From Bacteroidales bacterium (GTDB lineage: Bacteria > Bacteroidota > Bacteroidia > Bacteroidales > UBA932), in the NCBI GenBank assembly GCA_017455065.1, contig JAFTBU010000062.1, positions 1-64,000 on the forward strand: a stretch of DNA of 64,000 nucleotides, given 5' to 3'. The translations under genes and the position numbers were made by a program. Of the stretch, positions 41,142-49,882 are shown one piece after another (within the stretch, counting starts at the first letter, position 1; the number at the start of each line of letters is the position of its first letter). The notes under the pieces are model-generated. The model did no database searches and had not been told where the DNA came from. It was given only the letters and a program-made list of their open reading frames with translations.

Positions 41142-43541
41142 ATGATAACGAAGAACGATTATATGTTCCCCGCGGGGACTGAAGTCAGCATCATCCCCGT
41201 CATGCAGGGTGACAGCCTCCAGAAAATAGACGAGTCGGAGCTTCCCGCGATGCTGCCGATACTTGCACTGCGCAACGCCGCCATCTTCCCCGGGACCATT
41301 TTCCCCATCACGATAGGGAGGGACAAATCCATACGCCTCATCAAGGACGCCGAAAAATCCGGCTTCTACATAGGCGCAGCCCCCCAGAAGGACGTCATGG
41401 TGGAAGATCCCCAGGAGGCCGACCTGTGCCGCTTCGGCACCGTCGCCAAGATCATCCGCACCCTGGAGATGCCGGACGGCACCATCACGGCCATCCTGCA
41501 GGCTTTCAAGAGGTTTGAGATCGAGTCCGTAGTGAGCTACGACCCTTATATCACCGCCACCGTCCACTACCTTCCGGACATAGTCACCGACGCCGACAGC
41601 ACTGACACCAAGGCTCTCATGGAGTCCCTCAAGGACAAGGCGTCGGCCATCATCCGCTCTTCCAGCATGGCTTCCAAGGAGGCCATCGGAGCTCTGCGCG
41701 CCATAGAGGACTTCCAGTTCCTGGTGAACTTCATCGCCACCACCATAGAGGTGGAGAATTTCAAGGACAAGATGGAGCTCCTCCAGTACGACGACGTCAG
41801 GGTGCGTGCCATGAAACTCCTGGCAGCCCTCGACGTGCAGCTGCAGCTGATGAAGATCAAGCAGGAGATAAACCAGAAGGTCAAGAGCGAGATAGACCAG
41901 CAGCAGAGGGAGTACTACCTCAACAACCAGCTCCGCACCATCCAGGAAGAGCTGGGCATGGACGACGCCGAAGAGTTCGACAAGTTCCGCCAGAAGGCCG
42001 CCACCAAGAAGTGGCCCAAGGAGGTGGGAGAGACTTTCGAGAAAGAGCTCGCCAAGCTGGAGAAATACAACCCCAGCTCCCCTGACTACAGCGTCCAGTA
42101 CAACTACATCCAGTTCATGCTGGAGCTGCCCTGGGGCGAGATGTCCGAAGACAACCTGGACCTCACCAACGCCAAGAAGGTGCTGGACGAGGACCATTTC
42201 GGCCTGGACACGGTCAAGGACCGTATCATAGAGTACCTCGCCGTGCTCAAGCTGAAAGGCAACATGAAGTCCCCCATCCTCTGCCTCTACGGCCCTCCGG
42301 GAGTCGGCAAGACCAGCCTCGGCAAATCCATAGCCAGGGCCCTCGGCCGCAAGTACGTGAGGATTTCGCTGGGCGGTATGCATGACGAAGCCGAGATCAG
42401 GGGCCACAGGAAGACCTATGTGGGCGCCCTCCCGGGACGTATCCTCAACGGTATCGCCCGCGCCGGCACCTCCAACCCCGTCATTGTCCTGGACGAGATC
42501 GACAAGCTCGCCTCCGACTTCAAGGGCGACCCGTCATCCGCACTGCTGGAGGCTCTCGACCCCGAGCAGAATTCCACCTTCCATGACAATTACCTGGACA
42601 TCGACTACGACCTGTCCAACGTGATGTTCCTCACCACGGCCAACAGCATCTCCCCCATCCAGCCCGCGCTTCTGGACAGGATGGAAGTCATAAACGTGTC
42701 AGGCTACCTGGCAGAGGAGAAATACGAGATAGCCAAGAACTTCCTCGTGCCCAAGCAGCTCGAGGAGCACGGACTCCAGCGCAAGACCCTCCGCATCGAC
42801 AAGACCTGCATGAAGGAGATCATAGACAAGTACACCCACGAGTCCGGCGTCCGCGGCCTGGAGAAGCAGATAGCCAAGATAGCCCGCGTCACCGCCAAGA
42901 AGATCGCCCTGGGCGAGGAGCACCCCGAAGTCATCAAGAAGGAGCATCTGAAAGAGTACCTCGGACTCCCCACCGCCTTCCACGACATTCAGAAAGGCAA
43001 TGAGGCACCCGGAGTGGTCACAGGCCTGGCCTGGACCTCGATGGGCGGCGAGATCCTGTTCGTGGAGAGTTCGGTCTCCGGAGGCAAGGGCGTCATGACC
43101 ATGACCGGCAACCTTGGAGATGTCATGAAGGAGTCCGCGACCATAGCCTACCAGTACATCAAGGCCCATCCGGAGATGGCCGGCATGACCTCCGAGCAGT
43201 TCGCGGCCAAGGACATCCACGTCCACGTCCCTGAGGGAGCCACTCCCAAGGACGGTCCTTCTGCCGGCATCACCATGGTCAGCTCCATGGTTTCCGCCCT
43301 CAGGGGGCAGGCCGTAAAGAAAGGCATAGCCATGACGGGCGAGATGACCCTCCGCGGCAGGGTGCTGCCGGTGGGCGGCATCAAGGAGAAGATACTCGCC
43401 GCCAAGAGAGCCGGAGTGAAGACCATAATCATCAGCGAGGACAACCGCAAGGATATCGAAGACATCAAGGAGATCTACGTAAGCGGACTCGAGTTCGTCT
43501 ATGTCAAGAACATCTCCGACGTGATAAACCGCATTTTCTGA
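41142..43541 (+). CDS. lon: ATP-dependent protease Lon
   Basis: A 799-residue LonA: N-terminal substrate domain (about 30-230), coiled coil (about 240-310), AAA+ module with Walker A GPPGVGKT at 384-391 and Walker [12 protein letters not shown], and a C-terminal peptidase with the catalytic pair S707 (PKDGPSAG) and K750. It degrades damaged and regulatory proteins in the cytoplasm. I chose the ATG giving [12 protein letters not shown]; a TTG three codons upstream is less likely. The stop overlaps the ung ATG (TGATG). Confidence 0.97.
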   Translation: MITKNDYMFPAGTEVSIIPVMQGDSLQKIDESELPAMLPILALRNAAIFPGTIFPITIGRDKSIRLIKDAEKSGFYIGAAPQKDVMVEDPQEADLCRFGTVAKIIRTLEMPDGTITAILQAFKRFEIESVVSYDPYITATVHYLPDIVTDADSTDTKALMESLKDKASAIIRSSSMASKEAIGALRAIEDFQFLVNFIATTIEVENFKDKMELLQYDDVRVRAMKLLAALDVQLQLMKIKQEINQKVKSEIDQQQREYYLNNQLRTIQEELGMDDAEEFDKFRQKAATKKWPKEVGETFEKELAKLEKYNPSSPDYSVQYNYIQFMLELPWGEMSEDNLDLTNAKKVLDEDHFGLDTVKDRIIEYLAVLKLKGNMKSPILCLYGPPGVGKTSLGKSIARALGRKYVRISLGGMHDEAEIRGHRKTYVGALPGRILNGIARAGTSNPVIVLDEIDKLASDFKGDPSSALLEALDPEQNSTFHDNYLDIDYDLSNVMFLTTANSISPIQPALLDRMEVINVSGYLAEEKYEIAKNFLVPKQLEEHGLQRKTLRIDKTCMKEIIDKYTHESGVRGLEKQIAKIARVTAKKIALGEEHPEVIKKEHLKEYLGLPTAFHDIQKGNEAPGVVTGLAWTSMGGEILFVESSVSGGKGVMTMTGNLGDVMKESATIAYQYIKAHPEMAGMTSEQFAAKDIHVHVPEGATPKDGPSAGITMVSSMVSALRGQAVKKGIAMTGEMTLRGRVLPVGGIKEKILAAKRAGVKTIIISEDNRKDIEDIKEIYVSGLEFVYVKNISDVINRIF

Positions 43542-44209
43542 TGGAAGTAAAGATCGAACAGTCCTGGAAAGAGGCCCTTCGGAGCGAGTTCAGCAAACCT
43601 TACTTCGAAGAGCTGGTCGCCACCCTGCACCGCGAAAAGCAGGAAGGGAGGGTGATCTTCCCTCCCGGGGGCCGGATCTTCAGGGCGTTCGAACTCACTC
43701 CCCTCGACCAGGTCAAAGTGGTGATCCTGGGACAGGACCCCTACCACGGATACGGGCAGGCCATGGGCCTGTCCTTCTCCGTTCCCGAGGGTGTCCCCGC
43801 CCCGCCTTCATTGGTGAACATCTTCAAGGAGATAGAAAGCGACTTGGGCATACATATGTCCGGGAGTCCCGACCTGGAGCCCTGGGCCCGCCAGGGGGTG
43901 CTGCTGCTGAACGCCATACTGACGGTGCGCAGCGGCGAACCCGCCTCCCACAGCCGCATAGGCTGGCAGGAATTCACCGACGCGGTGATACGCACCGTTT
44001 CGGACCGCTGCGACGGGGTGGTGTTCATGCTCTGGGGCAATTTCGCCCGCTCCAAACGGGACCTCATCGACACCGGCCGGCACCATGTGCTGGAAGCCGC
44101 CCACCCTTCCCCGCTCGCCCGCGGGGCCTTCTTCGGGTGCAGGCATTTCAGCACCGCGAACCGGCTGCTCATACAGGAAAACAAGGAACCGATAAATTGG
44201 CAACTGTGA
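43541..44209 (+). CDS. ung: Uracil-DNA glycosylase family 1
   Basis: A 222-residue enzyme with the water-activating motif GQDPYHG (D66) and the minor-groove loop HPSPL. It removes uracil from DNA. It is coupled to lon upstream and to coaD downstream (GTGA overlap). Confidence 0.97.
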   Translation: MEVKIEQSWKEALRSEFSKPYFEELVATLHREKQEGRVIFPPGGRIFRAFELTPLDQVKVVILGQDPYHGYGQAMGLSFSVPEGVPAPPSLVNIFKEIESDLGIHMSGSPDLEPWARQGVLLLNAILTVRSGEPASHSRIGWQEFTDAVIRTVSDRCDGVVFMLWGNFARSKRDLIDTGRHHVLEAAHPSPLARGAFFGCRHFSTANRLLIQENKEPINWQL

Positions 44210-44676
44210 AAAGGACAGCATTATTCCCGGGATCTTTCGATCCCTTCACCGCGGGGCACCTGAACATACTCCGCAGGGCCCTCACCATGTTCGACGAGGT
44301 GGTGATCGCCGTCGGTATCAACCAGGACAAACGCGGCTTCTACGACATGGACCAGAGGATGGACATCATCCTCCAGGCCACCTCCGGGCTGGATGGCATC
44401 AAAGTCATCAAATATGACGGCCTCACGATCAATATCTGCCGCGAGCTCGGCATCAGGCACATCGTACGAGGCGTGCGCAACATGCTCGACTTCGAGGCCG
44501 AAAGGTCCATAGCCGACGCCAACCGCCTGCTCGCCCCGGAGATCGAGACCATCATCATCCCTACGGCCCAGGAATTCGCACACATCAGTTCCTCCGCCGT
44601 CCGCGACATCATCTCCCACGGAGGCGACACTTCCCTGTTCATCCCCGATTACGTGAAACTTCCGGAGCGCGGATAA
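44206..44676 (+). CDS. coaD: Phosphopantetheine adenylyltransferase
   Basis: A 156-residue nucleotidyltransferase: PGSFDPFTAGHLNIL (the T/HxGH site), IRHIVRGVRN and the C-terminal EFAHISSSAVRDI. It makes dephospho-CoA in coenzyme A synthesis. The GTG start at 44206 overlaps the ung stop. Confidence 0.97.
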   Translation: MKRTALFPGSFDPFTAGHLNILRRALTMFDEVVIAVGINQDKRGFYDMDQRMDIILQATSGLDGIKVIKYDGLTINICRELGIRHIVRGVRNMLDFEAERSIADANRLLAPEIETIIIPTAQEFAHISSSAVRDIISHGGDTSLFIPDYVKLPERG

Positions 44677-45566
44677 TGAAAAGGCTCGCCTTCATATTGG
44701 CCCTCACCCTCCTGCTGGCATCCTGCGCCGGCGCACGGAAGGCTGCTTCCGCCCCCGCCGCAGAGCCGGCGGAAGAACCGGTGGAAGCGCAGGCGGAAGC
44801 GTCGGAGGAAGATAAGTACGCCCCCCTGGACAGCCTGCTGGCACGGTACTATCTGGCCCTTGAGCAGGAAGACATACCCACCAAGATACAGGAAGTGGAC
44901 TTCCTCATCTCCAGCAGCAGGGATTCCCTCACCCGCCAGCACGTGGCCCTCGCCATCTACGACCACTACGTGGATTCGAGGGTGATGGGAGAAGAAGAAG
45001 TGGCCATCCATGTATATGACCGCTGGTTCGCCAGCGGAGAAGTGCCCATGAGGGGGGAATTCGACAGGATGGCGGCGGACATATTCGCCGAATTCAACAG
45101 GCACACCCTGCTGGGGGCCGAGGCTCCCGTACTCACCCTCTACGACCCCGAAGGCAGGAAGGTCTCACTCCCTTCCACAGGCCGCACCAGCATCCTGTAT
45201 TTCTACGACACCTCCTGCTCCAAATGCAAGATAGAGGCGGGACTGCTTCCGGGAGCCCTCAGGCACATAGATTTCGACCTGGATTTCTACGCCGTGTACA
45301 GCGGATCCAACGCGGAATCCTGGGCGGCGTTCAGGGACAGTTTCCTCCTGGACAATCCCCACATAAGGCTCATACATCTCTGGGACCCCGAGCTGGAATC
45401 CGATTACCTGAGGATGTACGGAGTGATGAGCACGCCCCGCATCTATGTCACCGAGCCGGGCGGGGTGATCATAGGAAGAAGGCTGGAAGCCGATTCACTG
45501 GTGGAGGTCCTGAAATACGCAGGCGCCATCCAGGCAGTATACCAGAAGAATAACCAAAACCAATAG
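44676..45566 (+). CDS. Thioredoxin-like lipoprotein with an N-terminal helical domain
   Basis: A 296-residue lipoprotein (lipobox LASC, Cys17). After a Glu/Ala-rich linker (about 25-45), residues 50-145 are helical with no family I can name. Residues 147-285 are a thioredoxin fold with the redox pair C181-S-K-C184 and the cis-Pro region STPRIYV. It resembles TlpA/DUF5106-type proteins of Bacteroidetes. It may reduce or exchange disulfides at the outer membrane, or have a non-redox role. Confidence 0.85.
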   Translation: MKRLAFILALTLLLASCAGARKAASAPAAEPAEEPVEAQAEASEEDKYAPLDSLLARYYLALEQEDIPTKIQEVDFLISSSRDSLTRQHVALAIYDHYVDSRVMGEEEVAIHVYDRWFASGEVPMRGEFDRMAADIFAEFNRHTLLGAEAPVLTLYDPEGRKVSLPSTGRTSILYFYDTSCSKCKIEAGLLPGALRHIDFDLDFYAVYSGSNAESWAAFRDSFLLDNPHIRLIHLWDPELESDYLRMYGVMSTPRIYVTEPGGVIIGRRLEADSLVEVLKYAGAIQAVYQKNNQNQ

Positions 45567-45569
45567 ACG

Positions 45570-45800
45570 ATGCGCAAGAAAAGTAAATACGCCCACATCG
45601 ATCCGGAGTATCTCGAGAAGCAGAAAGCTTCCTTGAAGCGCACCTACCGCAAGGCAGTCCTCTTCAATGAAAAGGAATTGTCGGCGATAGACGAGTATTG
45701 CAAGCGTTTCAATGTCGCATCCAGGTCAGCCCTGATCAGGCAGGCCACCATGGAGCGGGTGCTTACCGCTCTCGGCGAAACACACCCGACACTGTTCTGA
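45570..45800 (+). CDS. Small basic protein, possible ribbon-helix-helix type
   Basis: A 76-residue protein with a basic N-terminus (MRKKSKYAHID) and a strand-helix-helix core (VLFNEKELSAIDEYCKRFNVASRSALIRQATMERVL) that fits a MetJ/Arc-type DNA-binding fold. The target is unknown. It ends the lon-ung-coaD-lipoprotein cluster, 3 bases after the lipoprotein, and overlaps the convergent lnt gene by 38 bp. Confidence 0.7.
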   Translation: MRKKSKYAHIDPEYLEKQKASLKRTYRKAVLFNEKELSAIDEYCKRFNVASRSALIRQATMERVLTALGETHPTLF

Positions 45801-47361
45801 CAAGGCACAGCAGCGCCAGCAGCAGGAAGACCAGCGTACAGACACGGCCGGTTATGTCGCCGTACCTTACGAAGAAGGTCTGCTCCGAATTGAGGTTTAC
45901 ATTGCCCTGCAGCAGGTCCTGCTCCCACCACTGGCTGCTGTCGAGGATCTCGCCCCGCTGGCTGATGAATGCAGAGATGCCGGTATTGGCGCAGCGCGCG
46001 ATGTCGCGGCGGAGCTCTATGGCCCTCAGGCAGGAGTAATTCAGATGCTGCCTGTATCCTGGGGTGTCGCCCCACCATGCATCATTGGTGATGACCGTAA
46101 GGAACTTCGCTCCGGCCTTTACATAATCCGTACAGTATTCCCCGTACACTGATTCGTAGCAGATGGCGCAGCCCAGAGGGGTGCCGTCCTGCAGATGCAG
46201 GAGGCTGACGGAGTCCTGTTCCACGCAGCGGCCCATCACCCCGCCCAGGGCGTCGTCCAGCTTGCCTAGAAGTCTGGGATAAGGCATCTTCTCCACTCCG
46301 ACCACCAGTTTGCTCTTGTGGAACACTTCCTCCCTCCCGCTCGCATCGGTGATGAAAGCGCTGTTGCGGGATTCGATCCAGCCGTCCCCGTAGGGGCGGG
46401 CAAGGGGTGAAGGGGCGCTCCTGGTGGCGAAGGTCTCGTAGGTCGATGCGCCGAAGAGCAGGTCCGCCCCGGGATGGTTGCGCAGGAACAGCTGGAAGCG
46501 GTTCCAGGTGGGAGAGGCGGCGACATTGTTGAGAATGATGTCGGAGGTGAAGGTCTCGGGCGCCAGCAGCAGGACCCTGCCTTCCCTTTCCTCCATCGCG
46601 GGGGCGTAGAGGTCCAGCAGCACGGAGGTCTGCTCCGCCTGGGTCATGGAAGTGAATTTCTGGTAGGGGTCGAAATTGGGCTGGGCGATCAGGACATCCA
46701 CCCTCCCCTCGCTCTTTTCCTCCCGGGTTCCGTAGATGACCGCGGAAGTCACGATGGGGCCGAGCAGCAGCAGGAAGGCTCCGGCGGCGGTCACGGCCTT
46801 GCGGAATTTGTTCCAGGCGGCGGTGCGGCCCTCGCCTATGCTGACCAAAAGTCCGAACACGCTCAGGTTGACCACCCATATCCAGAGGGAGCCGCCGAGG
46901 CTGCCGGTCCATTCGTACCACTGCACGGTGCGGGTGCTGCCGGCGAAGGCATTGCCCAGGGTCAGCCAGGGCCAGGAGATCTGTGCGGCGAAATATTGCC
47001 TCTCCCAGGCTATCCACATGGCGGCGAGCAGTATATATGGCAGGACTCCGGGGAGTTTCTTCTTGCTGAAACGGAAGAGCCCGAAGACGAGAGACATCTG
47101 CAGGGCGTTGGCCAGGACGGCGAAAATGCCGCCGCCGACGGTCGCATTGCACACCCAGTAAGTCGTGAAAGCGTTCCAGAGGACGAAGGCCAGGTAGTGC
47201 CAGATCCAGAAGCGGCGCATCCCGCTCTTGTCAGCGAGATAATCTGCGAAAAGCAGGGGTACGAAGCCCACAAGGGCGAGCACGCCGGTATGCGGCACGA
47301 GCCAGGGGATGCTCATGAGTACGGCGAAAGCCAGCACGAGTATTCCTAAAGTCTTTTTCAT
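45763..47361 (-). CDS. lnt: Apolipoprotein N-acyltransferase
   Basis: A 532-residue inner-membrane enzyme: about eight N-terminal helices (1-210), a nitrilase-like periplasmic domain with the Glu-Lys-Cys triad (APETF, HKSKLV, CYESVYGEY), and a last helix near the C-terminus. It adds the third acyl chain to lipoproteins, consistent with the several lipoproteins in this window. The ATG giving MKKTLGILVL is chosen as it overlaps the rluD stop (ATGA). Confidence 0.93.
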   Translation of the reverse strand: MKKTLGILVLAFAVLMSIPWLVPHTGVLALVGFVPLLFADYLADKSGMRRFWIWHYLAFVLWNAFTTYWVCNATVGGGIFAVLANALQMSLVFGLFRFSKKKLPGVLPYILLAAMWIAWERQYFAAQISWPWLTLGNAFAGSTRTVQWYEWTGSLGGSLWIWVVNLSVFGLLVSIGEGRTAAWNKFRKAVTAAGAFLLLLGPIVTSAVIYGTREEKSEGRVDVLIAQPNFDPYQKFTSMTQAEQTSVLLDLYAPAMEEREGRVLLLAPETFTSDIILNNVAASPTWNRFQLFLRNHPGADLLFGASTYETFATRSAPSPLARPYGDGWIESRNSAFITDASGREEVFHKSKLVVGVEKMPYPRLLGKLDDALGGVMGRCVEQDSVSLLHLQDGTPLGCAICYESVYGEYCTDYVKAGAKFLTVITNDAWWGDTPGYRQHLNYSCLRAIELRRDIARCANTGISAFISQRGEILDSSQWWEQDLLQGNVNLNSEQTFFVRYGDITGRVCTLVFLLLALLCLVRTVSGVFRRER

Positions 47362-48410
47362 TCCACGTTCATGTTTTTGCAATAGGAGCGCCATTTGTCC
47401 AGCAGCGCGGTCATGTCGGCGGGAAGGACGGAATCGAACTGCAGCCACTTCTTGGTGACGGGGTGCTCGAAGCCCAGGGTCCTGGCGTGCAGGGCCTGGC
47501 GCGGGCATATCTCGAAACAGTTCTGGATGAACTGCCTGTATTTGGCATAGATGGTCCCCTTGCGGATTTCCTTGCCGCCATACCTCTCATCCCCGAAAAT
47601 GGGATGGCCGATGGAACTCATGTGCACCCTGATCTGGTGTGTGCGGCCGGTCTCCAGCTTGCACTCCACCCTGGTCACGAAGCCGAAACGCTCGAGCACC
47701 CGGTAGTGGGTGACGGCGTGGCGTCCTTTCGCAGGATCGTCGAAGACTTTGAAACTCAGGCGGTCCGAAGGGTCGCGGCCTATGTAAGTGTCTATGGTCC
47801 CCTCGTCTTCCTTGAGGTCTCCCCAGACCACGGCTTCGTAACGCCTTTCGATGGAATGGTCGAAAAACTGCTTGGCGAGCACGAGCTGGGCCTCTTCGTT
47901 TTTGGCCACGGCCAGCAGGCCGCTGGTGTCCTTGTCGATGCGGTGCACAAGTATGCCCATGCGTTCGTCTTCGGCGTCGGCCGCCTGGCTTATTCCCAGG
48001 TGGAAGGCCAGGGCGTTGATGAGGGTGCTGTCGAAATGCCCGTGTCCGGGATGGACCACCATGCCGGCAGGTTTGTTCACTATCAGCACGTCGTCATCTT
48101 CGTACACTATGTCCAGAGGGATGTCCTGGGGAAGTATCTCCACTCCCCTGCGGCGGTAGGGCATCACGAAACGGATGACATCGTCGGGGCGTATGATCAT
48201 GTTGGCCTTGGCGGTCTTGTCGCCCAGGCGCACATAGCCCTGCTTGATGGCCAGCTGTATGCGGTGACGGGAGGTGTCTTCCAGATGCGCGGACATGTAT
48301 TTGTCTATGCGCATCGGGGCCTGGCCCTTGTCCACGGTCAGCCGGAAATGCTCGAACATTCCCTGCTCTTCATCCTCTATCTCCGGCTCGAGCCACTCTT
48401 TTTCCATCAT
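47358..48410 (-). CDS. RluD-family 23S rRNA pseudouridine synthase
   Basis: A 350-residue enzyme with an N-terminal S4 domain (about 30-90) and the RluA-type catalytic core with HRIDKDTSGL (catalytic Asp). It isomerises uridines in large-subunit rRNA, or in tRNA for some family members; RluD is the closest guess. It is coupled to the PASTA gene upstream and lnt downstream by ATGA overlaps. Confidence 0.9.
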   Translation of the reverse strand: MMEKEWLEPEIEDEEQGMFEHFRLTVDKGQAPMRIDKYMSAHLEDTSRHRIQLAIKQGYVRLGDKTAKANMIIRPDDVIRFVMPYRRRGVEILPQDIPLDIVYEDDDVLIVNKPAGMVVHPGHGHFDSTLINALAFHLGISQAADAEDERMGILVHRIDKDTSGLLAVAKNEEAQLVLAKQFFDHSIERRYEAVVWGDLKEDEGTIDTYIGRDPSDRLSFKVFDDPAKGRHAVTHYRVLERFGFVTRVECKLETGRTHQIRVHMSSIGHPIFGDERYGGKEIRKGTIYAKYRQFIQNCFEICPRQALHARTLGFEHPVTKKWLQFDSVLPADMTALLDKWRSYCKNMNVE

Positions 48411-49198
48411 TTCCCTATTTTGGATATCTTCTCGGGATCGTTGGTGAGATACAGGGTCACGTTGCTGCCCATCTTGACGGGCTCGCCGGCGACGGCGGGT
48501 CTCTGCGAGTAGACCACGGCATTGACAGAATCATTGTAATTCTTGATGCCGCTGTCGAAATTGAGGGCGGAGATATTGAGATAGTTCTCCTGGACCGCGT
48601 CCACGGCGCGGAGATACTTCATACCCCTCACGTCAGGCACGACGGTGCGGCTGTCCTCGACGTTCAATCCGAGCACCAGGTCCACTTCGGAGCCGCTCTC
48701 CACCTGGGTGCCGGGAGCGATTTCGCGGTTGTTGTGGATCTGCTGGAGCACGTTGTTGGTGGCCATGTCGTTCACATAGATCAGACGCCCGAGGGTGAGG
48801 CCCTTGGAGAGCAGCTCAGCCTTGGCCTGACGCATGGAGTAGCCCACGAGCGAAGGCATGGAGACCTTCTTGGATTCGTTGGCGTTGATGGTCAGGGCTA
48901 TCTTGCGGCCCTTCTTCACATGGCTGCCGGCGGCGGGGTTCTGAGAGAACACCACTCCCGGCTTCATCCTGCGGACGAAGACCGAGTCTATCACATAGAC
49001 CCTGATGTTCTCGGCGGCGGCGAGCTGTGCGGCCTCGTCGGGCGTGAGGTTGGTCATCTCGGGGACTTCGATCTCTTTGTTGTGATGGGTGAATAAATTC
49101 AGGAAAATGGAAGCCGCCCCCACTATGAAGAGCACGAAGAACACTGCCAGGAGCAGGTTCTTGACTATCCAGTTTCCGAAAAAGCCTTTGATTGCCAT
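48407..49198 (-). CDS. Membrane-anchored PASTA-domain protein
   Basis: A 263-residue protein with one N-terminal transmembrane helix (about 12-35, VKNLLLAVFFVLFIVGA) and three PASTA domains outside (about 40-110, 113-185 and 188-258, each ending with the V-x-S-Q-P-A-G-type loop). PASTA domains bind peptidoglycan or muropeptides. Unlike Stk kinases or PBPs there is no enzymatic domain. It lies between LysE and rluD, a common Bacteroidetes arrangement. Confidence 0.88.
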   Translation of the reverse strand: MAIKGFFGNWIVKNLLLAVFFVLFIVGAASIFLNLFTHHNKEIEVPEMTNLTPDEAAQLAAAENIRVYVIDSVFVRRMKPGVVFSQNPAAGSHVKKGRKIALTINANESKKVSMPSLVGYSMRQAKAELLSKGLTLGRLIYVNDMATNNVLQQIHNNREIAPGTQVESGSEVDLVLGLNVEDSRTVVPDVRGMKYLRAVDAVQENYLNISALNFDSGIKNYNDSVNAVVYSQRPAVAGEPVKMGSNVTLYLTNDPEKISKIGK

Positions 49199-49204
49199 AT
49201 CTTG

Positions 49205-49828
49205 TTACATTATTATTCCTTTGATGAGCAGCACTACTCCGAATGCCGCCACGCACACACCGGCGACCCGGCAGAGCCAGAGTTGCAGCTTGGCCGACAT
49301 GTGAGGACCGAGCTTGCTGGCCAGCAGGGAGAAGAAGAACCAGTACAGGGCGTCACCGGCGAAGACGCACAGGAGCACCAGGTACACGGGAGCCTCCATA
49401 TCGACTGCCGAAAGGCCGAAGATACTCAGCAATATCAGCATGAACGCCAGCGCAGCCGGACTGAGGAAGCCCAGGGACATGGTCTGGAGCATGGATGCCC
49501 AGGGAGTGCCCTGGGACTTGCCGTCGTCTTTGACGAAACTGCTCTCGGTCTTACGGATGAACATGCCGAAACCTATCACCATGATGAAGAGGCCTCCCAG
49601 GATCAGGATCAGCTGTCTGTGCTGGTCCAGGAAGCCTTCGATCAGCGACAGGGCATACAGACCCACCAGAGCGCACACCGTATCTACGACGGTACCGCCG
49701 AGGCCTGTGATCCAGCCCCAGCGGTGCCCGTGTTCTACGGATTTCTGAAAGGTGAGTATGGCTACGGGACCCAGGGGGGCTGCAGCACAGATACCTGTCA
49801 GGAAAGCTTTGAAGAGTTCTGTCGACAT
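49205..49828 (-). CDS. LysE-family exporter
   Basis: A 207-residue, six-helix membrane protein of the LysE/RhtB type (PLGPVAILTFQKSVEHG, SPAALAFMLILLS). It probably exports an amino acid or similar small molecule; the substrate is unknown. The start MSTELFKAFLT is 6 bases after its -7 box. It heads the LysE-PASTA-rluD-lnt transcript. Confidence 0.88.
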   Translation of the reverse strand: MSTELFKAFLTGICAAAPLGPVAILTFQKSVEHGHRWGWITGLGGTVVDTVCALVGLYALSLIEGFLDQHRQLILILGGLFIMVIGFGMFIRKTESSFVKDDGKSQGTPWASMLQTMSLGFLSPAALAFMLILLSIFGLSAVDMEAPVYLVLLCVFAGDALYWFFFSLLASKLGPHMSAKLQLWLCRVAGVCVAAFGVVLLIKGIIM

Positions 49829-49834
49829 ATCTTG

Positions 49835-49842
49835 CAAAGTTA
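49835..49842 (-). promoter_or_regulatory. -7 box TAACTTTG for LysE-PASTA-rluD-lnt
   Basis: Perfect TAnnTTTG on the minus strand; six bases (CAAGAT) precede the ATG: predicted leaderless. Confidence 0.78.
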
Positions 49843-49882
49843 GCAAATAATTGACAGAATCCCCATAGTATCAGGATAATGC

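Noticed and set aside
41142..45800. A stress operon under lon control with horizontally acquired genes
   Set aside because: Codon use and GC are like the rest of the window; the genes are ordinary housekeeping, and only tight coupling is notable.
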